Below are positions 17,294-25,016 of a DNA stretch of 33,716 nt, in pieces. The stretch is from Lachnospiraceae bacterium M18-1. GTDB lineage: Bacteria > Bacillota > Clostridia > Lachnospirales > Lachnospiraceae. Numbering within the stretch: position 1 is the first letter of the stretch; each line of letters starts with the position of its first letter. The notes beneath the pieces are model-generated. The model did no database searches. It was given only the letters and a program-made list of their open reading frames with translations, and was not told the DNA's origin. The DNA is taken from the NCBI GenBank assembly GCA_000403295.2, contig KE159612.1, forward strand, positions 487,969 to 521,684, given 5' to 3'. The position numbers and the translations under genes are program-made.

Positions 17294-18181
17294 ATGCATT
17301 TCACAGGAAGAACATGGAGACCTCACTATGAGGCGCATTCCGTGATCATACAGGCCGCCTCTGGCTGCACCTGGCAGAAGTGTCGTTTCTGCAGCCTTTA
17401 CCGGGGCGAGAGCTTTCGTATGTCTCCACTGGACGAATTTGAGGAGGATCTGGCGGAGATCAAGCGGTATCAGCCCAATGCGCGGCGTATTTTCTGGACC
17501 GGGGCAAATCCATTTGCCATGAGCTATGAAAATCTGAAGCTGCGTGCGCTCACAGTACGGGATTATCTGATCAAATGCCGCACCATGGCCATGTTTGCCA
17601 GTATTAGAGACATCATGGATAAGGAGGTATGGCAGCTCAAAAAGCTTCGCGCCATGGGAATCAACGGTTTGAGTATCGGGACGGAGAGCGGGGACGACGA
17701 TACGCTTACGCTGGCGGGCAAAGGATACACGGCGGCAGATATTTTGGAGCAGTGCCGTAAGCTGGATGAAGCCGGAATTGAGTATTATTTTGTCTACATG
17801 ACGGGACTGGCCGGCAAGGGAAACGGATACCGCAATGCGGTAAACAGTGCAAGGCTGTTCAGCCGTCTCAATCCGTATTTTATCTCTGTGGATTCTCTCA
17901 CACTTTTTCCCGGCACAAAGCTGTACCATATGGCGCGGGAGAGCAGTTTCCTTCCCGCCGGGGAGAAGGAACGTCTGGAGGAATTGCAGGTTTTCATCCG
18001 AAACCTGCAGCTTAGGACCCATCTGTTCGCCGATTCTGTGTCAAATTTTTATCCGGTCACGGCGTATCTGCCGAAGGAGAGGGAATCCGTGATCCATGAA
18101 CTGCAGTATATCATGGATACGGTAAATGAGGATGAAATGGTGGAATACCGGAGGAATCTGAAATCCTTAGAGCGTGTTTGA
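17294..18181 (+). CDS. Radical SAM protein, second of a tandem pair
   Basis: A 295-residue paralogue of the preceding gene, starting 13 bp after its stop (GGAGGTG at 17281-17287, ATG 17294), so the two form an operon. It opens MHFTGRTWRPHYEA and has the same CX4CX2C spacing (C25, C30, C33 in GCTWQKCRFC). Shared later blocks include FWTGANPFAMS, AMFASIRDIMD, GLSIGTESGDDDTL, KGYTAADILEQC and a tail of two or three helices. The many substitutions point to an old duplication, so the two proteins may act on different substrates or as a heterodimer. Reaction unknown. Confidence 0.88.
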   Translation: MHFTGRTWRPHYEAHSVIIQAASGCTWQKCRFCSLYRGESFRMSPLDEFEEDLAEIKRYQPNARRIFWTGANPFAMSYENLKLRALTVRDYLIKCRTMAMFASIRDIMDKEVWQLKKLRAMGINGLSIGTESGDDDTLTLAGKGYTAADILEQCRKLDEAGIEYYFVYMTGLAGKGNGYRNAVNSARLFSRLNPYFISVDSLTLFPGTKLYHMARESSFLPAGEKERLEELQVFIRNLQLRTHLFADSVSNFYPVTAYLPKERESVIHELQYIMDTVNEDEMVEYRRNLKSLERV

Positions 18182-18312
18182 AGGTTTCTTGACTTCACTT
18201 GACGAAGCGGAAAAATTGAAAGCAGGACAGACAGCACAAACAAAACCACAGGCCGGAAATCCATATGCAAAGGTTCCCGGCCCCGTTTTTCACTTCATGT
18301 TTCCTGACGCAT

Positions 18313-18450
18313 ACCCAAGGGCACCCCATCATGGCCATTCGGCCGTTTCACAAGGTATACCCAAGGGCACCCCATCATGGCCATTCGGCCGTTTCACAAG
18401 GTATACCCAAGGGCACCCCATCATGGCCATTCGGCCGTTTCACAAGGTAT
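18313..18450. repeat. Tandem array: three copies of a 46-bp repeat
   Basis: Three head-to-tail units with an exact period of 46 bp (starts at 18313, 18359, 18405), essentially identical, each containing CCCAAGGGCACCCCATCATG, then GGCCATTCGGCC. There are no spacers, so it is not a CRISPR. Single related copies lie at 16088-16131 and, inverted, at 20418-20464. It occupies the gap between the radical SAM pair and the convergent DUF2461 gene. Confidence 0.92.
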
Positions 18451-18484
18451 GAGTCCGAAACTGTCATTTATAATGAAGATTTTA

Positions 18485-19168
18485 CTACCTTACCGGCATC
18501 TGAAACCCTGCAAGCGCCTTGTTCAAATAGTCGTTAAAAGGCTTCATGATCCGGAAAAGCTCTGCCGCTTTTGCAACAACCCCTTCCGCATCCTTCCATT
18601 CCTCGTCCTTCAGCGGATATTCCAGATACCAGCTTTTATATTTTAAATATTCCGCCTGAGGATGCTCTTTCTCATATCCCGCAGGAACTTTCTTTAATGC
18701 CGTTCCTTTTACCGTGAAATATTTCTCAAATTCCGGCTCATGTATCACCTTTTCCCATTCCGCGCCGTTTTGCGCAATATGATCACGTATCATTGCGGTC
18801 GCGTCCTTAAACATATCTGCAAACAGGCCGCCGCCTAAAAACGACTGATCGCCGGGTTTGATCATCAGATAATATCCGACAGGAACAGGCAGCTTGCCCT
18901 TAGAGGAGATATGGGCGCGGAATGCAGGATTATAAGGCGATTTGTCATGGCTGAAACGGGTATCCCTGACAATCTTAAACGTAAGGTCCTTCGGATTATT
19001 CTGTAAAATGCTGCTGTCAAACTTTCCGATTTCCAGCATTAATGTCTGCAGTAAATTTTCAAATTCGGCATTGGCCTTTTTATAGTCCTCCTTGTTCGCG
19101 TGATACCATTCACGGTTGTTATTCATACTCAATGCCGATAAATAATCAATGATTAACTGTGTATTCAT
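18485..19168 (-). CDS. DUF2461 family protein
   Basis: A 227-residue protein of the DUF2461 (TIGR02453) family. Its marks are the N-terminal NNNREWYHANKEDYKKA, the central IVRDTRFSHDKSPYNPAFRAHIS, the glycine-rich GYYLMIKPGDQSFLGGGLF, and the C-terminal KYKSWYLEYPLKDEEW. The start at 19168 has GGGAGG about ten bases upstream. It is soluble and stands alone on the minus strand, between the tandem 46-bp repeats and the sigma factor gene. Function unknown. Confidence 0.9.
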   Translation of the reverse strand: MNTQLIIDYLSALSMNNNREWYHANKEDYKKANAEFENLLQTLMLEIGKFDSSILQNNPKDLTFKIVRDTRFSHDKSPYNPAFRAHISSKGKLPVPVGYYLMIKPGDQSFLGGGLFADMFKDATAMIRDHIAQNGAEWEKVIHEPEFEKYFTVKGTALKKVPAGYEKEHPQAEYLKYKSWYLEYPLKDEEWKDAEGVVAKAAELFRIMKPFNDYLNKALAGFQMPVR

Positions 19169-19268
19169 AAGTTGATTGCCTCCCTTGATGACTTGACTTT
19201 TGTAATATGGAAATCCTCTAGTATCTCCAATACGATCTTTGAATCATAGAAATCATGTAACGTCTCAC

Positions 19269-20120
19269 TTACGACTTCTGGACCACGGAAAGCTGTGTGG
19301 AGTCTAAAAATTCCTGTATCAGATTTTTCGTGCGCTCCGGAGACTGGTAGGGCTTGCAGAATGAAAAATCCTGTGACAGATCGTCAATTTCTTCCATTGC
19401 ATTTTTTACATCCCTTATAGTCTGAACAGGGATTTCCTGTGCTGTCATATAATCCAGCTGCAGCGGGTTGATCCTGTGGTTTTGTATGGCATAATTCACC
19501 CGGTCTTTACACTTACATCTGCCGCCGCCATATTCTCCGCAATACTGCCCAAGAAAGTCAGCCATTTTTTTTCGTATTCGGGAAAGCCGCTGGCGATACG
19601 CCTCCGGGGACATTTCCAAAATATCACCTGCAATGCGGCTGTCAAGCTGAAACATGGTGCCCAATATGAAAATACACCTGCTTTCCGGATCAAGGCACTG
19701 CAGCATCACATTGGTACAGGACATTTTCAGTTCTTCCGCTAACAGTTCCTTCTCCACATTCTGCGTCAGATCCGGGACATCCTGTATATTTCCGTTTTCG
19801 ATGTCATCTCCATAATACTCAAAGCTCAGCGGATAGCGGGCAAACATATGCTTTTTATAATTTTTCAGATGATTCGCCGCAATGCGGAACACCCACGTTG
19901 TAAACGCGCTGTCTCCACGAAAGGAAGACAGATGCGTGATCATTTTCAGCAGAATATCCTGTGTGGCATCTTCCGCGTCTGCAAATGTACCGAGCATCCG
20001 AAGGGACAGATTGAAAACCATATCCTGCATTCCTGAAACAAGTGTTTCAAGGGCTTCTTTATCACCTGCGGTCGCCTGATCGACCAAAGCCCGGATTTCC
20101 TGATTCGTTTTTTTATGCAT
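19269..20120 (-). CDS. ECF-type RNA polymerase sigma factor with Cys-rich C-terminal extension
   Basis: A 283-residue sigma-70-family protein. Region 2 is clear (LSLRMLGTFADAEDATQDILLKMITHLSSF, then TWVFRIAANHLKNYKK). Region 4 follows (DPESRCIFILGTMFQLDSRIAGDILEMSPEAYRQRLSRIRKKM). About 100 residues come after region 4, starting with a CX7CXC motif (YCGEYGGGRCKC) that could hold zinc or sense redox state. Ordinary ECF factors end at region 4. The start at 20120 follows GAGGAGGT; a longer start at 20177 lacks such a site. No anti-sigma factor gene lies beside it, so control may come from the extension itself. The target regulon is unknown. Confidence 0.87.
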   Translation of the reverse strand: MHKKTNQEIRALVDQATAGDKEALETLVSGMQDMVFNLSLRMLGTFADAEDATQDILLKMITHLSSFRGDSAFTTWVFRIAANHLKNYKKHMFARYPLSFEYYGDDIENGNIQDVPDLTQNVEKELLAEELKMSCTNVMLQCLDPESRCIFILGTMFQLDSRIAGDILEMSPEAYRQRLSRIRKKMADFLGQYCGEYGGGRCKCKDRVNYAIQNHRINPLQLDYMTAQEIPVQTIRDVKNAMEEIDDLSQDFSFCKPYQSPERTKNLIQEFLDSTQLSVVQKS

Positions 20121-20220
20121 AAACTTTACCTCCTCTTTTATTAGACAACGCTCCCTTGTCTGTGTGACAAAAAACATAAAAGATTTTTCAATTTTATTTT
20201 AACACATTATAAAGATTTTT

Positions 20221-20374
20221 GTTACTATTCGCAGCCATTTGGTGCACCGGTAACAGTAACGTAGTTACTGTTCACACCCTTTGGGTGCTCCAGTAACAGT
20301 ATCCAGCCCATTTTAAGTCGCCTTCGGCGAGGGGCTGGATATTATTGCAAATGTAACTTTATTGGCCGGATGCC
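20221..20374. repeat. GTTACTGTTCAC-type repeat, copy B left part, with a short copy before it
   Basis: 20221-20260 is a small palindrome running from GTTACT to AGTAAC. From 20274 the sequence matches copy A closely through the CACCC/GGGTG hairpin and the ATCCAGCCC…GGGCTGGAT stem up to GGCCGGATGCC at 20364-20374. The right boundary of the element is missing here and appears at 20786-20809, beyond the DUF2164 gene. Confidence 0.85.
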
Positions 20375-20390
20375 ATGCGTTTTTTTCGGA

Positions 20391-20419
20391 TTGATATCCT
20401 TCTATTTTTCTGCTATGAT
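20391..20419 (+). promoter_or_regulatory. Sigma-A promoter of the DUF2164 gene
   Basis: TTGATA (20391-20396), 17-nt spacer, TATGAT (20414-20419). The 46-bp repeat begins at the -10 element, so transcripts would start inside it. Confidence 0.65.
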
Positions 20420-20464
20420 ACCTTGTGAAACGGCCAAATGGCCATAATGGGATGCCCTTTGGGG
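20418..20464 (+). repeat. 46-bp repeat family, inverted copy in the DUF2164 leader
   Basis: Reverse complement of the unit at 18313 with a few changes (GGCCAAATGGCC, ATGGGATGCCC). It lies directly after the promoter and before the ribosome binding site, in the same orientation relative to the gene as the copy in the HxlR leader. Confidence 0.85.
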
Positions 20465-20497
20465 AACACTATGATTAAAAATATACGGAGGGATATC

Positions 20498-20776
20498 ATG
20501 GAATATTATGGACGAAGGAAAAAAAGAGAACCGCTGTCTCAGATAAAACTATCAGACTCACAAAAGGAAAAATTAAAGGATGAGATCCGGGCCTTTTATC
20601 TGGATGAGCGGGGGGAAGAGATCGGCATGATTGAGCAGATGCAGCTCCTGGAATTATTTGAGCGGAACCTGGCGCCGATCATCTACAACAAAGCCCTTGA
20701 TGATGCAAGACAGTGGTATTCCCGGATGATGGATAATCTGGAATCCGATTATTATACATTGTATAAAAATGAATAA
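20498..20776 (+). CDS. DUF2164 family protein
   Basis: A 92-residue protein matching DUF2164: IKLSDSQKEKLKDEIRAFYLDERGEEIGMIEQMQLLELF, then LAPIIYNKALDDARQWYSRMMDNLESDYYTL. Mostly helical, cytoplasmic, function unknown. ATG 20498 is chosen because GGAGGG (20487-20492) lies five bases upstream; in-frame ATGs at 20438 and 20471 fall in or next to the leader repeat. It has its own promoter and is bracketed by the two halves of a GTTACTGTTCAC-type element. Confidence 0.88.
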   Translation: MEYYGRRKKREPLSQIKLSDSQKEKLKDEIRAFYLDERGEEIGMIEQMQLLELFERNLAPIIYNKALDDARQWYSRMMDNLESDYYTLYKNE

Positions 20777-20785
20777 CGACTCAGG

Positions 20786-20809
20786 GCACGACGCCGTGTG
20801 AACAGTAAC
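20786..20809. repeat. GTTACTGTTCAC-type repeat, right boundary of copy B
   Basis: GCACGACGCCGTGTGAACAGTAAC matches the right end of copy D (GGCGCCGTGTGAAC…) and closes the left half at 20274-20374. About 410 bp carrying the DUF2164 gene separates the two halves. Confidence 0.7.
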
Positions 20810-20847
20810 GAATTGTAACCATTCATAAATTTTTAATATACATTTCA

Positions 20848-20876
20848 TTGTATATATGATGATTTTTTAGTATAAT
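20848..20876 (+). promoter_or_regulatory. Sigma-A promoter of citrate synthase
   Basis: TTGTAT (20848-20853), 17-nt spacer, perfect TATAAT (20871-20876). It is followed 27 nt later by AAGGAGG at 20904-20910 and the start codon at 20919. Confidence 0.75.
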
Positions 20877-20918
20877 GAAAAGGTATATTATGAGAATTTA
20901 GAGAAGGAGGAGAGGTTC

Positions 20919-22289
20919 ATGCGGAAAGATATTGATAATGTTTTCTTTGAAAACAGCCCCAGGATTCAGGATTTGGCCCGCAAGTGTGAAGAGAACAACA
21001 CGATCGACAAGGAACTTTATACAAAATACGAGGTGAAGCGCGGACTGCGTGATTTAAATGGAAAGGGTGTACTTGCCGGTCTGACCAATATATCTGATGT
21101 CTGTGCCAAGAAGATTGTTAATGGAGAAGAAGTACCATGCGCAGGGAGCCTCTACTACCGCGGATATAATATCAAAGATATTGTAAAAGGATTTTTAGAT
21201 GCTAAGCATCCGGGCTTCGAAGAGACGGCGTACCTGCTTCTGTTTGGGGAACTGCCGGATGCACAGGAACTGAAGGATTTCCAGATTATGCTGGCAGAGC
21301 GCAGGATGCTCCCGCCCAACTTTTTCAGGGATGTGATCATGAAGGCGCCCAGCCAGGACATGATGAACAACATTTCACGGTGTATTCTGCAGCTGTATTC
21401 CTATGACCATAAGGCGGATGACACCACGATTCCCAATGTACTGCGCCAGTGTCTGAATCTGATCAGCCAGTTCCCCATGCTGATGGTTTATGGATATCAT
21501 GCATATAACTACCGCCGGGGCGAGGACCTGTTCATTTATGCACCGGATCCGGCACTTTCGGCGGCGGAGAACATCCTGATGATGCTCAGAGAGGACCGCA
21601 GGTATACCAAGCTGGAAGCCAAGATCCTGGATATGGCTCTGGTTCTTCACATGGATCACGGCGGCGGTAACAACTCCACATTTACGACCCATGTCGTGAC
21701 ATCATCCGGAACCGATACATACTCCACCATCGCGGCGGCCATGTCATCCCTGAAAGGACCGAAGCACGGCGGAGCCAATGTCAAGGTGACGCAGATGTTC
21801 GAAGATATGAAGAAGGCGCTGACAGACTGGACGGACGAGCAGCAGATCCGAAAGTACCTGGAAGACCTTCTGGATAAGAAGGCATTTGACAGGAAGGGGC
21901 TGATCTATGGAATGGGACATGCAATCTATTCCGTTTCTGACCCTCGTGCAGATATTTTCAAGCGTTTTGTGAAGCAGCTGGCAAGGGAAAAAGGACACCA
22001 GGACGAATATGCGCTGTATGAAAAGGTAGAGCATATGGCTCCGGAGATCATTGGAGAGAAGCGCCGGATGTACAAGGGTGTCAATGCCAATGTGGATTTT
22101 TACAGCGGACTGGTCTATAGTATGCTGGATCTGCCTCCTGCACTGTATACACCGATTTTTGCAACGGCACGTATCGTGGGCTGGAGTGCGCACAGGCTGG
22201 AAGAGCTGACGAATGTGGATAAAATCATCCGTCCGGCCTACAGGCCTCTTGCGCCGTATCGCAGCTATGTGAAGCTGGAGGACCGTTAA
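20919..22289 (+). CDS. gltA: Citrate synthase
   Basis: A 456-residue citrate synthase family enzyme joining acetyl-CoA and oxaloacetate to make citrate. The catalytic residues can be placed: His283 in GPKHGGAN, His334 in GMGHAIYSVSDPRA and Asp393 in NANVDFYSG. Other marks are AGSLYYRGYNI, MDHGGGNNSTFTTHVVTSSGTDTYS and the terminal IIRPAYRPLAPY. The N-terminus is about 45 residues longer than in short bacterial forms. The start has AAGGAGG eight bases upstream and a strong promoter. A 2-methylcitrate synthase cannot be excluded from sequence alone, but no prp genes are nearby. In anaerobes of this type the enzyme mainly supplies 2-oxoglutarate for glutamate synthesis. Confidence 0.93.
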   Translation: MRKDIDNVFFENSPRIQDLARKCEENNTIDKELYTKYEVKRGLRDLNGKGVLAGLTNISDVCAKKIVNGEEVPCAGSLYYRGYNIKDIVKGFLDAKHPGFEETAYLLLFGELPDAQELKDFQIMLAERRMLPPNFFRDVIMKAPSQDMMNNISRCILQLYSYDHKADDTTIPNVLRQCLNLISQFPMLMVYGYHAYNYRRGEDLFIYAPDPALSAAENILMMLREDRRYTKLEAKILDMALVLHMDHGGGNNSTFTTHVVTSSGTDTYSTIAAAMSSLKGPKHGGANVKVTQMFEDMKKALTDWTDEQQIRKYLEDLLDKKAFDRKGLIYGMGHAIYSVSDPRADIFKRFVKQLAREKGHQDEYALYEKVEHMAPEIIGEKRRMYKGVNANVDFYSGLVYSMLDLPPALYTPIFATARIVGWSAHRLEELTNVDKIIRPAYRPLAPYRSYVKLEDR

Positions 22290-22298
22290 TCCATTATA

Positions 22299-22375
22299 TT
22301 GCTGTTCATATCTGCGCCGGTATGTACCGGCCTGTGATCGTGCAGCATAGTGCACGGTCCGGCTATGAACAGTAA
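22299..22375. repeat. GTTACTGTTCAC-type palindromic repeat, copy C (short)
   Basis: Outer arms TTGCTGTTCATA and TATGAACAGTAA enclose two hairpins, GCCGGTA-TG-TACCGGC and CGTGCA…TGCACG. Same architecture as the longer copies but without the central GGGCTGGAT stem. It lies between citrate synthase and the hydrolase. Confidence 0.7.
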
Positions 22376-22415
22376 GAGATCCATTATAGTCAACGTGGAA
22401 GGGATGTTCAGGAGC

Positions 22416-23351
22416 ATGAAAAGCGAATTTTATTTTCCGTCGAAGGATGGAAATACGGAGATCCATACGATCGAGTGGAAGCCGGAAGGCGAAGTGAGGG
22501 CGGTGCTCCAGATGTGCCACGGTATGGTGGAGTATATCGACCGCTATGATGAGTTCGCACAGTATTTGTGCGGCCAGGGGATTTATGTTGTGGGCAATGA
22601 CCATCTGGGACATGGAAAGTCCATTCAGAGTAAGACAGAGTTTGGTTTTTTCCATGAAAAGTATGGCAATGCCTGTGTGCTGTCGGACATCCATACGCTG
22701 CGTCAGCGCACCATCAAAAAATATCCGGAGGTTCCTTATTTTATGCTGGGTCACAGCATGGGTTCCATCTTGCTGCGCCAGTATATACAGACATATGGAA
22801 CCGGACTTGCCGGGGCGCTTCTGATCGGCGTTGTGGCGGAGCAGCTGCAGGTGTCGCTGTGCTTCGGACAGTGCCTGTGCCGTATGATCGCACTGGTGCG
22901 GGGATGGCATTACCGCAGCAAGCTTGTGGATAAAGTGGTGACAGGCTCCTTTAATAAAAAATATAAACCGGCCCGTACCCGTGCGGACTGGGTGACAGGC
23001 GATCTGGAAAAGCTGGATGCCTATGTGGCAGATCCATTATGTTCCTTTGTATTTACGGTAAATGCGTATTATCATTTGCTGGAGGGAATGAAGAAAATGC
23101 AGAAAAAGGAGAGCGTTTTCATGATCCCGAAGACGCTGCCGATCCTGTTCGCAGCCGGAACGGACGATCCGGTGGGCGGATATGGGAAAGGGGTGCGGAA
23201 AATCTATGAGAAGTATAAAGCGGCTGGAATCCGGGACGTATCCCTCCGGCTGTATGCAGGAGACCGCCACGAACTGCTCAACGAAAGAGACCGGAAGCAG
23301 GTGGCGGAAGATTTGTATCATTGGATAGAGGACCGGATCAGCGCTATTTAG
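22416..23351 (+). CDS. Alpha/beta hydrolase, monoacylglycerol lipase-like (serine aminopeptidase S33)
   Basis: A 311-residue serine hydrolase of the lysophospholipase/monoglyceride lipase group. Marks are QMCHGMVEYIDRYDEFAQYL, NDHLGHGKS, the nucleophile elbow LGHSMGS, Asp in FAAGTDDPVG, and the final His in YAGDRHELLNE. No signal peptide. The start is uncertain: ATG 22416 is used, with GGAAGGG 12-18 bases upstream; 22404 is also possible. In-frame ATGs at 22350 and 22365 fall in the palindromic repeat and are unlikely. The gene probably once shared a terminator at 24916-24971 that an IS630/MITE pair now separates from it. Confidence 0.85.
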   Translation: MKSEFYFPSKDGNTEIHTIEWKPEGEVRAVLQMCHGMVEYIDRYDEFAQYLCGQGIYVVGNDHLGHGKSIQSKTEFGFFHEKYGNACVLSDIHTLRQRTIKKYPEVPYFMLGHSMGSILLRQYIQTYGTGLAGALLIGVVAEQLQVSLCFGQCLCRMIALVRGWHYRSKLVDKVVTGSFNKKYKPARTRADWVTGDLEKLDAYVADPLCSFVFTVNAYYHLLEGMKKMQKKESVFMIPKTLPILFAAGTDDPVGGYGKGVRKIYEKYKAAGIRDVSLRLYAGDRHELLNERDRKQVAEDLYHWIEDRISAI

Positions 23352-23393
23352 AATCAAAAGCTGCTACACCGTTAATTACGCAATGCTGTACTA

Positions 23394-24663
23394 GTGTACT
23401 GACCGTATTATATTTAAATTAATTTTACTACCATTATTTACCGCCTTATGATATACTAAAAAGAAATGGCGGTGGATGGTATGGCAAGACCTAAAACATA
23501 TATTATTAAGCTAAGTGATGATGAAAGGACTACTCTTCAAAAAACAATCAAAAATAAGAATACCTGTAAGACTGTTTTGAAACGGTGTCAAATATTACTT
23601 GAACTGGATCAAGAGCAGGGGGCTGGGCTTACCCACGCCCAGATCGCTCACAGTTACGCTGTTTGTAAGTCTACTGTAGCAAATGTTGTTCGATCTTACA
23701 TGAAAAATGGAATCACAGACATCATCCGGTATAATATCAGCCCAAATTCTGCTGCGGCACGCCGTAAAGTAGATGGACGTATGGAAGCGCATATCATTCA
23801 GATTGCCTGTGGCCCGGTTCCGGACGGACACGCTCATTGGACTCTGCGACTTCTGGAGGAAAGGCTTCGCATGGAGTTGGATACTCCCATCGGGAGAGAG
23901 GCCATCCGCCAGGCATTAAAAAAAATGAACTTCGACCTCACCTCAGTGAATACTGGTGTATCCCACCAAAAGAAAACGCGGAATTTGTAGCCTGCATGGA
24001 AGATATCCTGGATGTTTATGAAAGGCCCTATGACCCAAGGACCCCTGTTGTATGTATGGACGAAAAACCATACCAGCTACTTGGGGAAGTCAGGGAACCA
24101 CTTCCCATGCGTTCAGGAGATCCCCAAAAAATAGATTCTGAATATACACGTAATGGGACCGTCAGTATCTTTGTGTTTGTGGAGCCCTTGGGTGGTGTAC
24201 GCCATGTAAGTGTCCGTGAACACCGTACAGCGATTGACTGGGCAGAAGAAATAAAATATCTGGTAGATGTCAGTTATCCGGATAGCGAAAAAATAGTACT
24301 TGTTATGGATAACCTGAATACTCATGCGTTGTCATCACTCTACAAAGCGTTTCCAGCCAGTGAAGCCCGACGGATCGCCAGAAAATTGGAAATCCACTAT
24401 ACTCCTAAGCATGGAAGCTGGTTGGATATTGCAGAAATAGAGCTTAATGTAATGACGCGCCAGTGTCTATCCCGGCGAATTAGCGATATAGAAAAGCTTC
24501 GTCAAGAACTCTCTGCGTGGGAACAGGATCGTAATGAGCATGCGGCATGTATCCAATGGCAATTTACTACGGATAAAGCCAGAACCAAACTGGTATCACT
24601 TTATCCCAAATTCGATGAAACAGCGGCAAAATAATTAGTATAAATATAATGCGGTCGCTACAC
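23394..24663 (+). mobile_element. IS630-family insertion sequence
   Basis: A 1,270-bp element. The left end GTGTACTGACCGTATTATAT and the complement of the right end GTGTAGCGACCGCATTATAT differ at three of 20 positions. It is flanked by TA at 23392-23393 and 24664-24665 within a CTAG target, which is the known preference of IS630. It encodes a single transposase split by an A8 frameshift site. On the right it touches a MITE with matching ends. Confidence 0.9.
23481..24634 (+). CDS. IS630-family transposase, needs -1 frameshift at A8
   Basis: The N-terminal part holds a helix-turn-helix (THAQIAHSYAVCKSTVANVVRSYMKNG) and runs to 23990. The C-terminal part in the -1 frame holds the DDE catalytic domain: VVCMDEKPYQL, IVLVMDNLNTH and HGSWLDIAEIEL. 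They meet at eight A (23927-23934, after GCATT): the zero frame reads ALKKMNFDL and the -1 frame ALKKNELRPHL. An A-A-A-AAA slippery run is a typical programmed frameshift or transcriptional slippage site in insertion sequences, and some IS630 relatives use one. A plain mutation of a single-frame gene is the alternative. The start is taken at 23481 (GGCGGTGG upstream); 23466 is also possible. Confidence 0.82.
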
Positions 24664-24665
24664 TA

Positions 24666-24874
24666 GTGTACTGACCGTATTATATTCCAACAAACCTCCT
24701 TGTCTAATTTTCCATCGGGCTGTGTTGGCTTCAATCGACGATTAGGTCATAAGGAATCCTCCCGCAAGCGGGTCCCTCCTTGTGACAACAGCTACCGGCT
24801 ACGCCTCATTCAGCCGCCTTGCCGATGAAAAATTATCCTGCAGAGTTTCATTGGATATAATACGGTCAGTACAC
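24666..24874. mobile_element. MITE with IS630-type ends
   Basis: A 209-bp non-coding element. Its left end GTGTACTGACCGTATTATAT is identical to the left end of the adjacent IS, and its right end is the near-perfect complement. TA flanks both sides (24664-24665, 24875-24876). The interior holds CCCGC-AA-GCGGG and other dyads but no open frame. It can presumably be moved by the neighbouring transposase. Confidence 0.85.
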
Positions 24875-24915
24875 TAGTGGAGAACCGTGTTGGTTCATGC
24901 TTGCAGACCCAATAT

Positions 24916-24971
24916 CCTGCAGCGTGCTGTGCCGGAACTTTGATGTTCTGTCAGCTTGCTGCAGGTTTTTT
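24916..24971 (+). terminator. Intrinsic terminator, probably of the hydrolase at 22416
   Basis: A perfect 8-bp stem CCTGCAGC / GCTGCAGG (24916-24923, 24958-24965), with further imperfect pairing inside, is followed by six T (24966-24971). With IS and MITE removed it would lie about 80 bp past the hydrolase stop. Confidence 0.6.
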
Positions 24972-25016
24972 GACTCAACGTCAGTTCTTGAGTATGTATA
25001 ACGACCTCGGATTCCC

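Noticed and set aside
17120..18022. 300-codon antisense frame across the radical SAM pair
   Set aside because: Complementary to two clear coding genes, with no ribosome binding site or known motif.
18313..18450. Possible CRISPR array
   Set aside because: The three 46-bp units are directly adjacent with no spacers, and no cas gene is near.
18174..18646. Overlapping open frames across the tandem repeat (repeating peptide GHSAVSQG/RPFHKV)
   Set aside because: The frames exist only because the 46-bp repeat lacks stops; there is no ribosome binding site, and the frames run into the antisense of DUF2461.
21744..22910. Long antisense open frame (388 codons) across citrate synthase and the hydrolase
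   Set aside because: It is a shadow of two well-supported genes on the plus strand; its composition is His/Gln/Arg-rich and it has no start signals.
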